NCBI GenBank assembly: GCA_965145485.1
Contig: CBCTCU010000020.1
Location: 1-48,199 of the forward strand
Source: CABQCM01 sp965145485
GTDB taxonomy: Bacteria; Bacillota; Clostridia; Oscillospirales; Acutalibacteraceae
Length of the DNA: 48,199 nt
Direction of reading: 5' to 3'
In this document: one piece after another, positions 15,224 to 23,436 of the stretch
Numbering within the stretch: position 1 is the first letter of the stretch
How the letters are laid out: each line of letters starts with the position of its first letter
Program-made: the position numbers and the translations under genes
The notes under the pieces: generated by a model
Told to the model about the DNA's origin: nothing
Databases searched by the model: none
The model's input: the letters and a program-made list of their open reading frames with translations, nothing else

Positions 15224-15805
15224 ATGAAAAAGGTGCTCTTACTGGGCGACTCAATACGCATGGGCTATGACGAATATGTCCGCGATCTGCTCAAAGGCAA
15301 GGCCGAGGTTTATTTTGATGAGGACAACGGGCGGTTCGCCGCCTTTACCCTGTGGCAGGTCAACCAGATGTTTCAGCATCACGGCAAGTTTGATGTGGTA
15401 CATTGGAACAACGGCTATTGGGATATGAATGTGGAGGCCCCCATGACGCAGGCCATGCATCCGCTGGAGGAGTATCTGCATTTTCTCCGCCGTATCCTGG
15501 GGGAAATACGAAACAATGGGGCGAAGGTGGTTTTCGCGACCACCACGCCCATCCCCGAGTCGGCCGAGGTGAGAGCCACGGCTCAGGTGGACGCATTTTT
15601 GCACTATCGCAACGAGTGGGTGCGCACTTATAACGACGCGGCCAAAAAGCTCATGGCGGAGGAAAATGTGCCGGTCAACGACCTCTATGCCCTGTGCCTC
15701 GAAAGCCCTACCTATTATAAATGTCCCGATATGCTGCACCTGACGCAGGAGGGTTATCTTGCCTGCGCCCGCCAGGCGGTCGAGTGGATCGAGCGCTTGC
15801 TGTAA
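15224..15805 (+). CDS. SGNH/GDSL-family hydrolase
   Basis: 193 aa. ATG at 15224 with a perfect AGGAGG (15211-15216) 7 nt upstream, in an AT-rich leader. Block I is LLLGDSIRMG with Ser10 as the likely nucleophile. The Gly/Asn region is VVHWNNGYWD, and block V is DMLHLTQEG near 180, supplying the Asp-His of the triad. No signal peptide, so it is a cytosolic esterase or acyl-hydrolase. The substrate cannot be read from sequence. It stands alone after repeat locus B. The stop codon lies inside a hairpin (GAGCGCTT/AAGCGCTC near 15790-15809) that may aid termination. Confidence 0.85.
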   Translation: MKKVLLLGDSIRMGYDEYVRDLLKGKAEVYFDEDNGRFAAFTLWQVNQMFQHHGKFDVVHWNNGYWDMNVEAPMTQAMHPLEEYLHFLRRILGEIRNNGAKVVFATTTPIPESAEVRATAQVDAFLHYRNEWVRTYNDAAKKLMAEENVPVNDLYALCLESPTYYKCPDMLHLTQEGYLACARQAVEWIERLL

Positions 15806-16141
15806 GCGCTCGCGGCCTATTGCCCGCCGGGAGCGGGACGAGGGCGGTTTGCCGGTGAAGACCTCTGCGCCCTGGCGCTTGGAGCCGACGGCGCGCCTGC
15901 GGGGGTGCGGCCGTGTCCCATGCCGGCTGGGGATGGCCGGCCACGTATTCCGCGGCGGTACGGCGCTGCCCGAGAGGGATGCGCGCGTCGGCGGCTGGGG
16001 GGCAGTCCCTCGGGTGAACGCCGATGTGTGCTTTTTATCCCTTCCCGGGTGCAAAGCGCTTCTGGCGCTTTGCCATGGCGGCGGGCTGCCGGTGGTAGCG
16101 GGTGGAGCTGGCAACATGCAAATCTGTTTTGAGGTGAAACT
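15806..16141 (+). other. GC-rich intergenic region without a gene
   Basis: About 336 nt. The only structure I see is a short hairpin CAAAGCGC/GCGCTTTG near 16051-16071. The ribosome site GAGGTGA for the next gene is at its end. The open frames here lack ribosome sites and look like GC-rich shadow frames. Confidence 0.5.
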
Positions 16142-16780
16142 ATGGCTTCCAGAAGAAAGCCCTCCCCGTTTGACGTAGAGCCGGGCGGGCTTCGCACTTC
16201 GGGTGAGATTAAAATACTCATCTGCTATTTGCTGGGCGCGGTGAAAACGCCCTTGCTGCGCCGCTGGATCGATGAGGTCTTTTTGGAGCATTCGCTCGCC
16301 AATTATTTTGATGTGGCTGACGCTTTGGGAGATCTGGTGGCGAATGGCTCGATCCAAAGCGTACCACAGGATGGGGAAGAGGCCTATGCCCTGACCGAAA
16401 GCGGCCGGTCCTCGGCTGCGCTGCTGGAGACGACCCTGCCCTTCACCGTGCGGGAAAAGGCGGTCAAATCGGCCACCCGGCTGTTGGCCAAACGGCGCAA
16501 TGAGAAGGAAAACCGGGTCGTCGCCCAAAAGGTTGCAGGCGGCTATATGGTGACCTGCTCGGTGCTCGACGGCGAGCTTGAGTTGATGAGCGTTCGGCTG
16601 CTGGTGTCGGATGAAATGCAGGTCGAGCTGTTACGGGAAACCTTTCTGCGCTCGCCGCTGCGGGTTTATCAGTCGGTGCTCACCCTTATGACAGGGGATG
16701 AGACCCTCTTTGGCAACGCAAAGGCCGAAAAGCAGGGCTCTGCCGGGATAGAGCAGCGTGGTGAGGGCTCGCAAGGATAG
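16142..16780 (+). CDS. DUF4364 family protein (winged-helix, putative regulator)
   Basis: 212 aa. ATG at 16142 behind GAGGTGA. Residues 20-95 (LRTSGEIKILICYLL...YFDVADALGDLVANGSI...YALTESGR) show the helix-turn-helix plus wing of the DUF4364 family, a Firmicutes family with an N-terminal MarR/PadR-like DNA-binding fold. Residues 100-180 form the conserved C-terminal beta part. The last 25 residues are variable. Cytosolic, function unknown; a transcription factor is the family-based guess. It precedes the phenylacetate-CoA ligase but has its own spacer and that gene has its own promoter, so the two are probably separate units. Confidence 0.85.
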   Translation: MASRRKPSPFDVEPGGLRTSGEIKILICYLLGAVKTPLLRRWIDEVFLEHSLANYFDVADALGDLVANGSIQSVPQDGEEAYALTESGRSSAALLETTLPFTVREKAVKSATRLLAKRRNEKENRVVAQKVAGGYMVTCSVLDGELELMSVRLLVSDEMQVELLRETFLRSPLRVYQSVLTLMTGDETLFGNAKAEKQGSAGIEQRGEGSQG

Positions 16781-16911
16781 CCGCCCGAAACTCGGCCGCG
16801 CCATAGCGTGCCGTATGGCTTTCGGTCTTGAGAGTGATTGGCGGCCCGGCGCGTGTCGAGTTGGCCGAAAGTAGGGTGGAGCGCCGTGATATGAGCGCGG
16901 CTCAAAAAAGA

Positions 16912-16940
16912 TTTACAAGCGCGCGGCTCAATGTTATGAT
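16912..16940 (+). promoter_or_regulatory. Sigma-A promoter of paaK-ACT operon
   Basis: TTTACA (16912-16917), 17 nt, TATGAT (16935-16940), about 50 nt before the paaK start. Spacing and both hexamers fit the housekeeping consensus well. Confidence 0.7.
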
Positions 16941-16998
16941 AGAATCAAAGCGCCGGGGAGCAGCCTCGGTGGATGGTATGAGGAAAGGATGAAAACCG

Positions 16999-18303
16999 AT
17001 GGGTAATTATTACCAGGGCGAAATTGAGTGCGCATCCCGCGATCAGATTCGGGCGTGGCAGGATGAGAGGCTGGTGCGCCAGGTGCGGCATGTATGGGAG
17101 CATGTGCCCTACTATCGCCGCCTGATGGAACAAAAGGGTGTGGAGCCGGGGGATATCCGCTCCACCGAGGACCTCTACAAGCTGCCCTTTTTGACCAAGG
17201 ACGATCTGCGCGACGCCTATCCCTATGGCCTTCTGGCAGTCCCTCTGCGCGATGCGGTGCGCATTCAGTCCACCAGCGGCACGACCGGCCGCCGCGTGGT
17301 CGCCTTTTATACCCAGCACGATATCGATCTGTGGGATGAATGCTGCGCGCGCGCCATTGTTGCAGCGGGCGGGACCAAAGACGACGTGGTGCATGTGTGC
17401 TACGGCTATGGGCTGTTCACGGGTGGCCCGGGCCTCAACGGAGGATCGCACAAGGTTGGCTCCTTGACCCTTCCCATGTCCTCCGGCAATACCGACCGGC
17501 AGATTCAGTTCATGTGCGACCTGGGGTCGACCATTTTGTGCTGCACCCCGTCCTATGCCGCTTATCTGGGCGAGACCATCTGCGAGCGGGGGCTTCAGGA
17601 TCAGATCAAGCTCAAGGCGGGCATCTTTGGCGCTGAGGCGTGGAGTGAGGAGATGCGCCAGGACATCCAGCGTATGCTGGGCATCAAAGCCTATGATATT
17701 TATGGCCTGACCGAGATATCGGGGCCGGGCGTTTCGTTTGAATGCGAGGCCCAGACCGGCATGCACATCAACGAGGATCATTTCATCGCCGAGATCATCG
17801 ACCCCAATACCGGAGAGGTGCTGCCCGACGGGTCGAAGGGCGAGCTGGTATTTACCTGCATTACCAAGCAGGCTTTCCCGCTTTTGCGCTACCGCACGCG
17901 GGATATCTGCGTGCTCAACCGCGAACCGTGCCCCTGCGGGCGGACCCATGTGAAAATGTCCAAGCCGATGGGCCGCAGCGACGATATGCTCATTGTGAAA
18001 GGGGTCAACGTATTCCCCTCGCAGATTGAGACCGTGCTGCTCAACAAGGGGTATCCCGCCAATTACCAGATCATCGTCAGCCGCGAGCGCAACAGCGATA
18101 AGCTGGAGGTGCAGGTCGAGATGACGCCGGAGATGTTTTCCGATACGGTCAGCCGTATCGAGGCCAAGGAGAAGGAATTGGTGGACGCACTCAAAGCCAT
18201 GCTGGGGATATACGCCCGCGTGCAGTTGGTCGCGCCCAAGTCGATTGCGCGCAGCGAGGGCAAGGCGGTGCGCATTATCGACAAACGCAAGCTATACGAT
18301 TGA
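16999..18303 (+). CDS. paaK: Phenylacetate-CoA ligase
   Basis: 434 aa, normal length. ATG at 16999 with AGGAAAGG upstream. ATP-dependent activation of phenylacetate (or another aryl acetate) to its CoA thioester in the cytosol. The adenylation P-loop STSGTTGR is near 91-98, YGLTEISGPGVSFEC is the A5 region near 236-250, and LLRYRTRD is the A7 region with the acyl-adenylate Asp. A C-terminal swing domain contains KGVNVFPSQIE and a late catalytic Lys in RSEGKAVRIIDKR. No aerobic paa ring-oxidation genes are present. In anaerobic Clostridia this ligase usually sits beside an ACT protein, as here, and serves aromatic amino acid fermentation or arylacetate handling. It is followed 132 nt later by the ACT gene. 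Confidence 0.93.
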   Translation: MGNYYQGEIECASRDQIRAWQDERLVRQVRHVWEHVPYYRRLMEQKGVEPGDIRSTEDLYKLPFLTKDDLRDAYPYGLLAVPLRDAVRIQSTSGTTGRRVVAFYTQHDIDLWDECCARAIVAAGGTKDDVVHVCYGYGLFTGGPGLNGGSHKVGSLTLPMSSGNTDRQIQFMCDLGSTILCCTPSYAAYLGETICERGLQDQIKLKAGIFGAEAWSEEMRQDIQRMLGIKAYDIYGLTEISGPGVSFECEAQTGMHINEDHFIAEIIDPNTGEVLPDGSKGELVFTCITKQAFPLLRYRTRDICVLNREPCPCGRTHVKMSKPMGRSDDMLIVKGVNVFPSQIETVLLNKGYPANYQIIVSRERNSDKLEVQVEMTPEMFSDTVSRIEAKEKELVDALKAMLGIYARVQLVAPKSIARSEGKAVRIIDKRKLYD

Positions 18304-18435
18304 CCGATCCGGGACCGGTTGCCGCATCTCGATGCGGCGTTGGGGTGACGCGGGTGTTGGATTGGCTTTGTGCCTGCGGCCCATCCCGGATTCGGCCTGG
18401 CATCCCAAAATATTTTCAGGAAAGTGGGGAGAACT

Positions 18436-18867
18436 GTGACTGTCAAGCAGATATCCGTATTTGTGGAAAACAAGGCCGGCAAGCTGGCCGAAATCACCAA
18501 GGTACTCTATGACCACAACATCGACCTGCGCGCCCTGTCCATTGCAGAGACCCGGGATTTCGGCGTGCTCCGCCTGATTGTGGACGATTCCTACAAGACG
18601 GCCTGTATCCTCAAGGAGGCGGGCTATGTCCTGTCCATTACGCCGGTGCTGGCCGTCTCCATCCCGGACGAGCCGGGCAGCCTGTTTCGGATCCTCCAGA
18701 TTCTGTCTGACAATGACATCAGCCTGGAATACACCTATGCCTTTACCGCCAGCCGCGAAGGGTTCGCCTATATGGTTTTCCGGGTGGAAAACCACGAACG
18801 TGCGATCGAAGTACTGTCGGAGAAGGGGATCAAGCTCCTTTGCCAGGATCAGTTTGGCACCCTTTAA
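18436..18867 (+). CDS. Double ACT-domain protein
   Basis: 143 aa. GTG start at 18436: GTGGGGA lies just upstream and the conserved sequence begins there (VTVKQISVFVENKAGKLAEI). Two ACT domains, about residues 3-70 and 71-140 (SIPDEPGSLFRILQIL), with the typical 'N..G.L..i...L...nI.L...si' layout of amino-acid-binding regulatory modules and no catalytic domain. The family travels with paaK and indolepyruvate ferredoxin oxidoreductase genes, so it probably senses an aromatic amino acid or related ligand. Likely co-transcribed with paaK; a strong terminator follows 19 nt after the stop. Confidence 0.88.
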   Translation: MTVKQISVFVENKAGKLAEITKVLYDHNIDLRALSIAETRDFGVLRLIVDDSYKTACILKEAGYVLSITPVLAVSIPDEPGSLFRILQILSDNDISLEYTYAFTASREGFAYMVFRVENHERAIEVLSEKGIKLLCQDQFGTL

Positions 18868-18886
18868 ACGCCTTGGTGCCAACATT

Positions 18887-18920
18887 CAGCCCGCCCTTGG
18901 TGACCAGGGCGGGCTGTTTT
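18887..18920 (+). terminator. Terminator of paaK-ACT operon
   Basis: An 11-bp perfect stem CAGCCCGCCCT (18887-18897) with AGGGCGGGCTG (18906-18916), an 8-nt loop and T4. Confidence 0.88.
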
Positions 18921-19434
18921 GGAATAACGTATTGACGTCTGGAAATATCTTGTTTCATCGGGCTGAGCTGCCGGAAGCCGAAGCCGATATGCCGAAAACG
19001 TACCGGCACGGCGGCTTTTTCCCTTTTTTACCCTTGGTGTGCGTCGGCACGCCCGCGGCTTCAAAAGCAAACATCCATCCGCGCCGCCATCCTTTTCGGT
19101 GCGCGCAGTTTTCAGCGAGAAGGTTTTCACGCGGGCAAGGCATAAATTTGCAGCCATATTGCTGTATGAAAAAAATTTCAACGCAGTCCGCGCAGAAAGC
19201 AACCGCTGAAAACCATATTGTGTTCGGCTCCCGGCAGCTTAATAGTCCGCAGGGGATATAACGGGTGGGCAGTGAAAGTCAATGGCGCGCCGCGCGATGC
19301 GCCGTCTCCCAAGGCCCCAGGCGGGTGATCGACCCTTACCCAGGGATTCGCGGCTGGCAAGATGGCTGCGAGCGCAAGCGAAACGAGCGCCGCACAGCCG
19401 CCGGACGTATGCAGCGAGCACAGGGCGCATCGGG
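18921..19434. other. Intergenic region between convergent genes
   Basis: About 514 nt between the ACT terminator and the end of the minus-strand glycosyltransferase gene. I see no gene, RNA or clear repeat here. Confidence 0.5.
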
Positions 19435-20526
19435 TTAATCGGCGCTCGAGCGTTGCTTATCCCGCAGGGAACGAAAATATTTGTCGTTGTACCGCACCGC
19501 CGGGTCGTCCGGCTTGAGCTTTTTGGCCGCGCGGTGGCATTTTTCTGCGGCTTTGTGGTCGCCGAGACGGTCATAGCAAACGCAAAGCTGCAGCAGGGGG
19601 ATAAAGTCGTGGCAGTCGGGGGAGCAAAATCCGCCGCAGCTGCTTTTATCCCGCCGGCGGGCCGCGTCGTACCAATAGATGGCTGTGTTGATATCCCCAT
19701 CGTTCAGGTAAGAGGCTCCCAAAGCGCAGCAGACCTCTGCCCTCGGCGCGTCGTAGCAAAAGCTGCGGCAGAGGGAGAGGCGGGCTTGCTCCCGCTTCCC
19801 CTGGGCCAGATAGCATCGGGATAAATCCTCGCAGGCGGTGATGTTGTTTTCCACCCAGCCGTCGCCGCCGTCAAGGTACGCGGTCAGTTCGCGGATGGCG
19901 TCGTCGTACCGTGCGTGATACATCAGCTCGCGCGCATAATAAAAATGTTGGCGAGGATCCAGCCGGCGGCCCGCCGCGATCATGGATTCAAAAATTCTAA
20001 GGTTCCGGTCCGGGTCGCCGGGGCCGATTTTGCGATGGCAGATGGCAATGGGGCAGTGCATGATATTGCCGGTTGGGGTTATCGCCTCATGGATGGGGCT
20101 TTCCCAGCGATACCCCTTTTCCCTGCGCAGCAGGCGTTCCCGCTCGTAGGTCATGGTGGGGTTGCCCTGATCGTCAAAGGCAACGTGATAGGGCATCATC
20201 ACGATATCCACCGGCGGCGCCAGGATGGTTTTGAGCGTGGCGAAGGCTTCCTGGTCGGCCGGCTCGATGACGTCGTCGGCGTCGAGCCAGAGTATGTAAT
20301 CCATCGTCGCTTTGGAAAAAGAAAAATTCCTTGCCGCCGCGAAATCGTCCACCCATTCAAAGTCATAGACACGGTCGGTATATTGCTGCGCGATCTCTTT
20401 CGTGCGGTCGGTTGATCCGGTGTCGCAGATGACGATTTCATCCACAAGACAGCGCGCACAGTCGAGGCAGCGGGCCAGGACCGCTTCTTCGTTTTTTACA
20501 ATCATACATAGACTGATGGTACTCAT
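19435..20526 (-). CDS. Family 2 glycosyltransferase with TPR-like C-terminus (spore collagen glycosylation)
   Basis: 363 aa. Start at 20526, chosen for GGGAGGG 5-11 nt upstream and because the GT-A fold begins there (STISLCMIVKNEEAVLARCL). An earlier in-frame codon lacks a ribosome site. The nucleotide-sugar part is residues 1-200, with CDTGSTDRT and the metal-binding LDADD. Residues 200-350 are helical tetratricopeptide-like repeats that could hold a repetitive acceptor. It lies directly downstream of the collagen-like gene on the same strand. In Clostridioides difficile a glycosyltransferase gene (sgtA) next to bclA3 is needed for glycosylation of that spore-surface collagen-like protein. 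By analogy this enzyme probably O-glycosylates the Thr-rich collagen repeat; donor sugar unknown. Confidence 0.87.
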   Translation of the reverse strand: MSTISLCMIVKNEEAVLARCLDCARCLVDEIVICDTGSTDRTKEIAQQYTDRVYDFEWVDDFAAARNFSFSKATMDYILWLDADDVIEPADQEAFATLKTILAPPVDIVMMPYHVAFDDQGNPTMTYERERLLRREKGYRWESPIHEAITPTGNIMHCPIAICHRKIGPGDPDRNLRIFESMIAAGRRLDPRQHFYYARELMYHARYDDAIRELTAYLDGGDGWVENNITACEDLSRCYLAQGKREQARLSLCRSFCYDAPRAEVCCALGASYLNDGDINTAIYWYDAARRRDKSSCGGFCSPDCHDFIPLLQLCVCYDRLGDHKAAEKCHRAAKKLKPDDPAVRYNDKYFRSLRDKQRSSAD

Positions 20527-20757
20527 GGTATCCCTCCCTGTTGTCGTCAATGTTCCGCCGCGGCCAAGTGTGCGCGGTATGGGTTGGTATGAGGCCGTAT
20601 GCCCCTGCCTGTATCAAAGAACGATGGCCGTTTGCCGCTGTTTTGCCTTATGCGTATCAATGCGGTGGCGCGTTTTGCGCCAGGCCGGTTGTGAAAGAAA
20701 GCCGTAAGGGATGCCGCTGACGGACAGGTCGCGTACCCGGCTCTGCCAAAGATGCGT

Positions 20758-20787
20758 ATGGCCGCCGCGGAGAAGGGCGGCGGCCAT
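20758..20787 (-). terminator. Hairpin after the collagen-like gene
   Basis: An 11-bp perfect stem ATGGCCGCCGC/GCGGCGGCCAT (20758-20768 with 20777-20787) lies 25 nt past the stop of the collagen-like gene in its reading direction. There is no good T-run, so partial read-through to the glycosyltransferase gene is likely. Confidence 0.5.
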
Positions 20788-20812
20788 ATGGGCAAGCCTG
20801 CGAATCTGCCAA

Positions 20813-21664
20813 TCAGGTGGCGATGATACCGGCCGCGCGCAGCGAAGCCAGCAATTGATTGACCGTCGCTACGGTCGTCGCCAGGTCCGCGCCGGTTGCG
20901 AGACTGGAGACGGCGGCGCCCTGCGTTACGGTGCCGGTGGGCCCGGTCGCGCCAGTCGGCCCCGTCGGGCCAGTAGGCCCAGTTGCGCCGGTTGGCCCGG
21001 TTGCGCCGGTTGGCCCGGTTGCGCCGGTTGGCCCGGTTGCGCCCGCAGTTCCGGTCGCGCCAGTCGGCCCCGTTGGCCCAGTAGGCCCAGTTGCGCCAGT
21101 AGGCCCAGTTGCCCCCGCAGTGCCGGTCGCGCCAGTCGGCCCCGTTGGCCCGGTGGGCCCGGTTGCACCCACAGCGCCGGTTGGCCCGGTCGCGCCGTCT
21201 GCGCCGGTTGCACCGACAGCCCCGGTCGGGCCGGTCGCTCCATCCGCTCCGGTTGCACCCGTTGGGCCGATGGAGCCATTTACCCCGGTCGCACCCGTTG
21301 CGCCAGTGGCTCCGGTCGCGCCGGTCGGTCCAGTTGGGCCGGTAGCCCCAGTGGCTCCCGCGGTGCCGGTCGCGCCGGTCGGCCCAGTGGCGCCGGTCGG
21401 CCCGGTCACGCCATTGGCGCCGGTGTTTCCTCTGGCTCCGGTTGGCCCGGTGATGCCGTTGGCGCCGGTGGCTCCGGTATTTCCCATTGGCCCGGTTGGT
21501 CCAGTCGGGCCAGTAGGTCCGGTGGCGCCCGTTGCACCGGTGGGCCCGGTCGGCCCGGTTGGGCCTGGTATGCCGGGATCAGGACAGGGACAGGGGCACG
21601 GGCAGGGCGGAGGACAGCATTCGCAGCAATTACAAAAATCGTCGCCGGAACACTTGTAGTTCAT
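20813..21664 (-). CDS. Collagen-like (Gly-X-Thr) spore-surface type glycoprotein
   Basis: 283 aa. ATG at 21664 with a strong AAGGAGG 9 nt upstream. The N-terminus is Cys-rich (about 11 Cys in residues 5-27), ending in a CPCPCPCP run that could cross-link or bind metal. Residues 31-244 are about 71 Gly-X-Y triplets, mostly GPT and GAT, as in BclA-type exosporium proteins whose Thr residues carry sugars. The last 39 residues (TVTQGAAV...VNQLLASLRAAGIIAT) are a non-collagen tail with a short amphipathic helix, the likely trimerisation domain; the NQLLASLRAAG ending resembles tails of phage head-fibre proteins. No signal peptide, fitting mother-cell synthesis and assembly on the spore. The glycosyltransferase gene follows. 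The DNA is a GC-rich internal repeat prone to length change. Confidence 0.92.
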   Translation of the reverse strand: MNYKCSGDDFCNCCECCPPPCPCPCPCPDPGIPGPTGPTGPTGATGATGPTGPTGPTGPMGNTGATGANGITGPTGARGNTGANGVTGPTGATGPTGATGTAGATGATGPTGPTGATGATGATGATGVNGSIGPTGATGADGATGPTGAVGATGADGATGPTGAVGATGPTGPTGPTGATGTAGATGPTGATGPTGPTGPTGATGTAGATGPTGATGPTGATGPTGATGPTGPTGPTGATGPTGTVTQGAAVSSLATGADLATTVATVNQLLASLRAAGIIAT

Positions 21665-22464
21665 GCCAGAACCTCCTTGAATCTGGATTGCCGCCTTGTG
21701 GAACGGTCGGCCCGGATCATCCTATGTCCGATGGTTGCATACATTTCGCGTCCGGAGTATCTCCGATACCGCAAAGGCGGTTACTATAGTGTATTCAAAA
21801 GGTACGCAATGGGTGATTGGGGTTGCAATCGGCCGAAAGGTTACGTATAATAGACATCTGTCATCGGTTGATTCGCTGTTGGAATATTTCTGTTCCCTTT
21901 CTCCTAGATGAAAGCGGCTTTGGCAGATGGCGGAAGGATCCGTCCGGCGAGCGTTGTGCTGGCCCTTCCTTTCGGCCAGAAGCCTAGGTTTCGACGTGCC
22001 GGAGAATGCGCTGTGCTTGCGCCATGCTGCGGCGTTATTCTGCGCGCCCGGCCGCACTGCGCATTTTTTAGGCATGGCAGAGGGGACGGCTGTGGCGCAT
22101 CGGCCACCGGAAACAACCGTGTGTTTGCACACGGCCGGTGTACTGGAATGGCCGTCTCGGATAGCATTCCGTACTTTGGCGGCGCCTCACGATTGCGTCT
22201 GCATGCCGCGCGGGATCGGGGCGGAAGAAAGTCTAGCGCACGAACAAAGGACGACGGAAGGTAGAAATCCGCTTGGAGCCGGTCGCTTCCCGGCCACGCC
22301 CATGCCGCCCGCGGGCGCAACCACGGTAGCGCTTCATGAGGGCGCATGGCGTTGCGCAGGGGCGGCATGGCCTTTTCTGGCGGATGGTTGCTCAAAGAAA
22401 CAATGGAAGAGGGCAAAACGACTGCCCTCGGGTGCGTTGGCGCGATGAGCCACGGGAGGATGGT
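21665..22464. other. Divergent intergenic region and leader of the ABC exporter
   Basis: About 800 nt between the collagen-like gene (minus) and the ABC operon (plus). A good plus-strand promoter is at 21823-21851, giving a leader of about 600 nt. GC-rich frames inside (for example 21908-22264) have no ribosome site or recognisable product, so I do not call them genes. No known riboswitch seen. Confidence 0.5.
21823..21851 (+). promoter_or_regulatory. Sigma-A promoter upstream of the ABC exporter operon
   Basis: TTGCAA (21823-21828), 17 nt, TATAAT (21846-21851). A near-ideal housekeeping promoter, about 610 nt before the first ABC gene. It could also drive an unrecognised RNA. Confidence 0.7.
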
Positions 22465-23436
22465 ATGATCGAGTTACATGACATTTGCAAAAGTTATCGC
22501 GTCGCCCGGCGGGACGCCGGATTCGGCAAGGCGGTGCGGGCGCTGTGGCACAAGCGGTACGAGAAAGTGCAGGCGCTCAAGGACGTGTCCTTTACGGTGC
22601 CGGACGGTGAAATTGTGGGATACATCGGGCCCAATGGAGCGGGCAAAAGCAGCACGGTCAAGGTCATGAGCGGGATCCTTACTCCCGACAGCGGGAGCTG
22701 TGTCATCGACGGGCTGGTTCCCTGGAGGGACCGCAAGCAGCATGTCAAGCGCATCGGCGTGGTCTTTGGCCAGCGCTCCCAGCTTTGGTGGGATGTGCCG
22801 GTCGTGGATTCCTTTGAGCTGATCCGGGAGATTTACAAGGTTCCCCAGGCGCAATACCGCAGCACGTTGTCGGATTTGTGCCAGCAGCTTGATTTGGGCG
22901 AGATTCTGCGCACCCCCGCGCGGCAGCTGAGCCTTGGGCAGCGCATGCGCTGCGAGATCGCGGCCTCGCTGCTTCATCGCCCTGCCATTCTCTTTCTCGA
23001 TGAGCCGACGATCGGCCTCGACGCGGTCTCCAAACTGGCGGTGCGCCGGTTCATCCAGCAGCTCAACGAGCGCGAGGGGGTCACGGTCATCCTCACGACC
23101 CACGACATGCAGGATATCGAGGCCCTCGCGCGTCGGATTCTGCTCATCGGCAGGGGGCGTATTTTGCTCGACGGCAGCTTCGAGCAGCTGCGCGAGCGTT
23201 ATTCCCGCCGCCGGAAGCTGCAGGTGCAGTATTCCGGCGAGCTGAATCTGTGCGATGGGCTCGCCTTGCTGGAGGATCACGGCGGCCGGGCCACCCTGAC
23301 GGTCGACACCGAAGTCCTTTCGATTTCGGGGGCCATGGCTGCGCTCTCCCAGCGGGCCGATATCCTCGATCTGTCGGTGTCCGGCGCGAGTGCGGAAGAG
23401 ATGGTCGCCTCGTTGTATGAGGAATTTCAGATATGA
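22465..23436 (+). CDS. ABC-2 type exporter, ATP-binding protein (COG4586-like)
   Basis: 323 aa. ATG at 22465 with GGGAGGA upstream; the conserved sequence MIELHDICKSY starts here. Walker A is GPNGAGKSS, the signature is the variant LSLGQRMRCE seen in this subfamily in place of LSGGQ, Walker B is AILFLDEPTIGLD, and the switch is TTHD. A C-terminal extension of about 80 residues is also typical. It energises the two membrane proteins encoded next, with which it overlaps (ATGA) or is closely spaced. The COG4586/4587/3694 trio is a common but poorly studied ABC-2 exporter; substrates may be drugs or lipids. No substrate can be deduced here. Confidence 0.92.
   Translation: MIELHDICKSYRVARRDAGFGKAVRALWHKRYEKVQALKDVSFTVPDGEIVGYIGPNGAGKSSTVKVMSGILTPDSGSCVIDGLVPWRDRKQHVKRIGVVFGQRSQLWWDVPVVDSFELIREIYKVPQAQYRSTLSDLCQQLDLGEILRTPARQLSLGQRMRCEIAASLLHRPAILFLDEPTIGLDAVSKLAVRRFIQQLNEREGVTVILTTHDMQDIEALARRILLIGRGRILLDGSFEQLRERYSRRRKLQVQYSGELNLCDGLALLEDHGGRATLTVDTEVLSISGAMAALSQRADILDLSVSGASAEEMVASLYEEFQI

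Noticed and set aside
20859..21659. Plus-strand frame encoding a Val-Ala-Pro-Val-Gly-Pro repeat, elastin-like
   Set aside because: It is the exact complement of the Gly-X-Thr repeat. The minus strand has the ribosome site, the non-repeat ends and the partner glycosyltransferase.
21700..21760. SigK-type promoter for the collagen-like gene
   Set aside because: A minus-strand CATAGGATG near 21718-21726 resembles a -10, but no AC -35 element sits at the proper distance.
21908..22448. Overlapping plus-strand frames (118 and 173 codons) before the ABC operon
   Set aside because: No ribosome sites, Arg/Ala/Gly/Cys-rich products, and frames continue only because of high GC.
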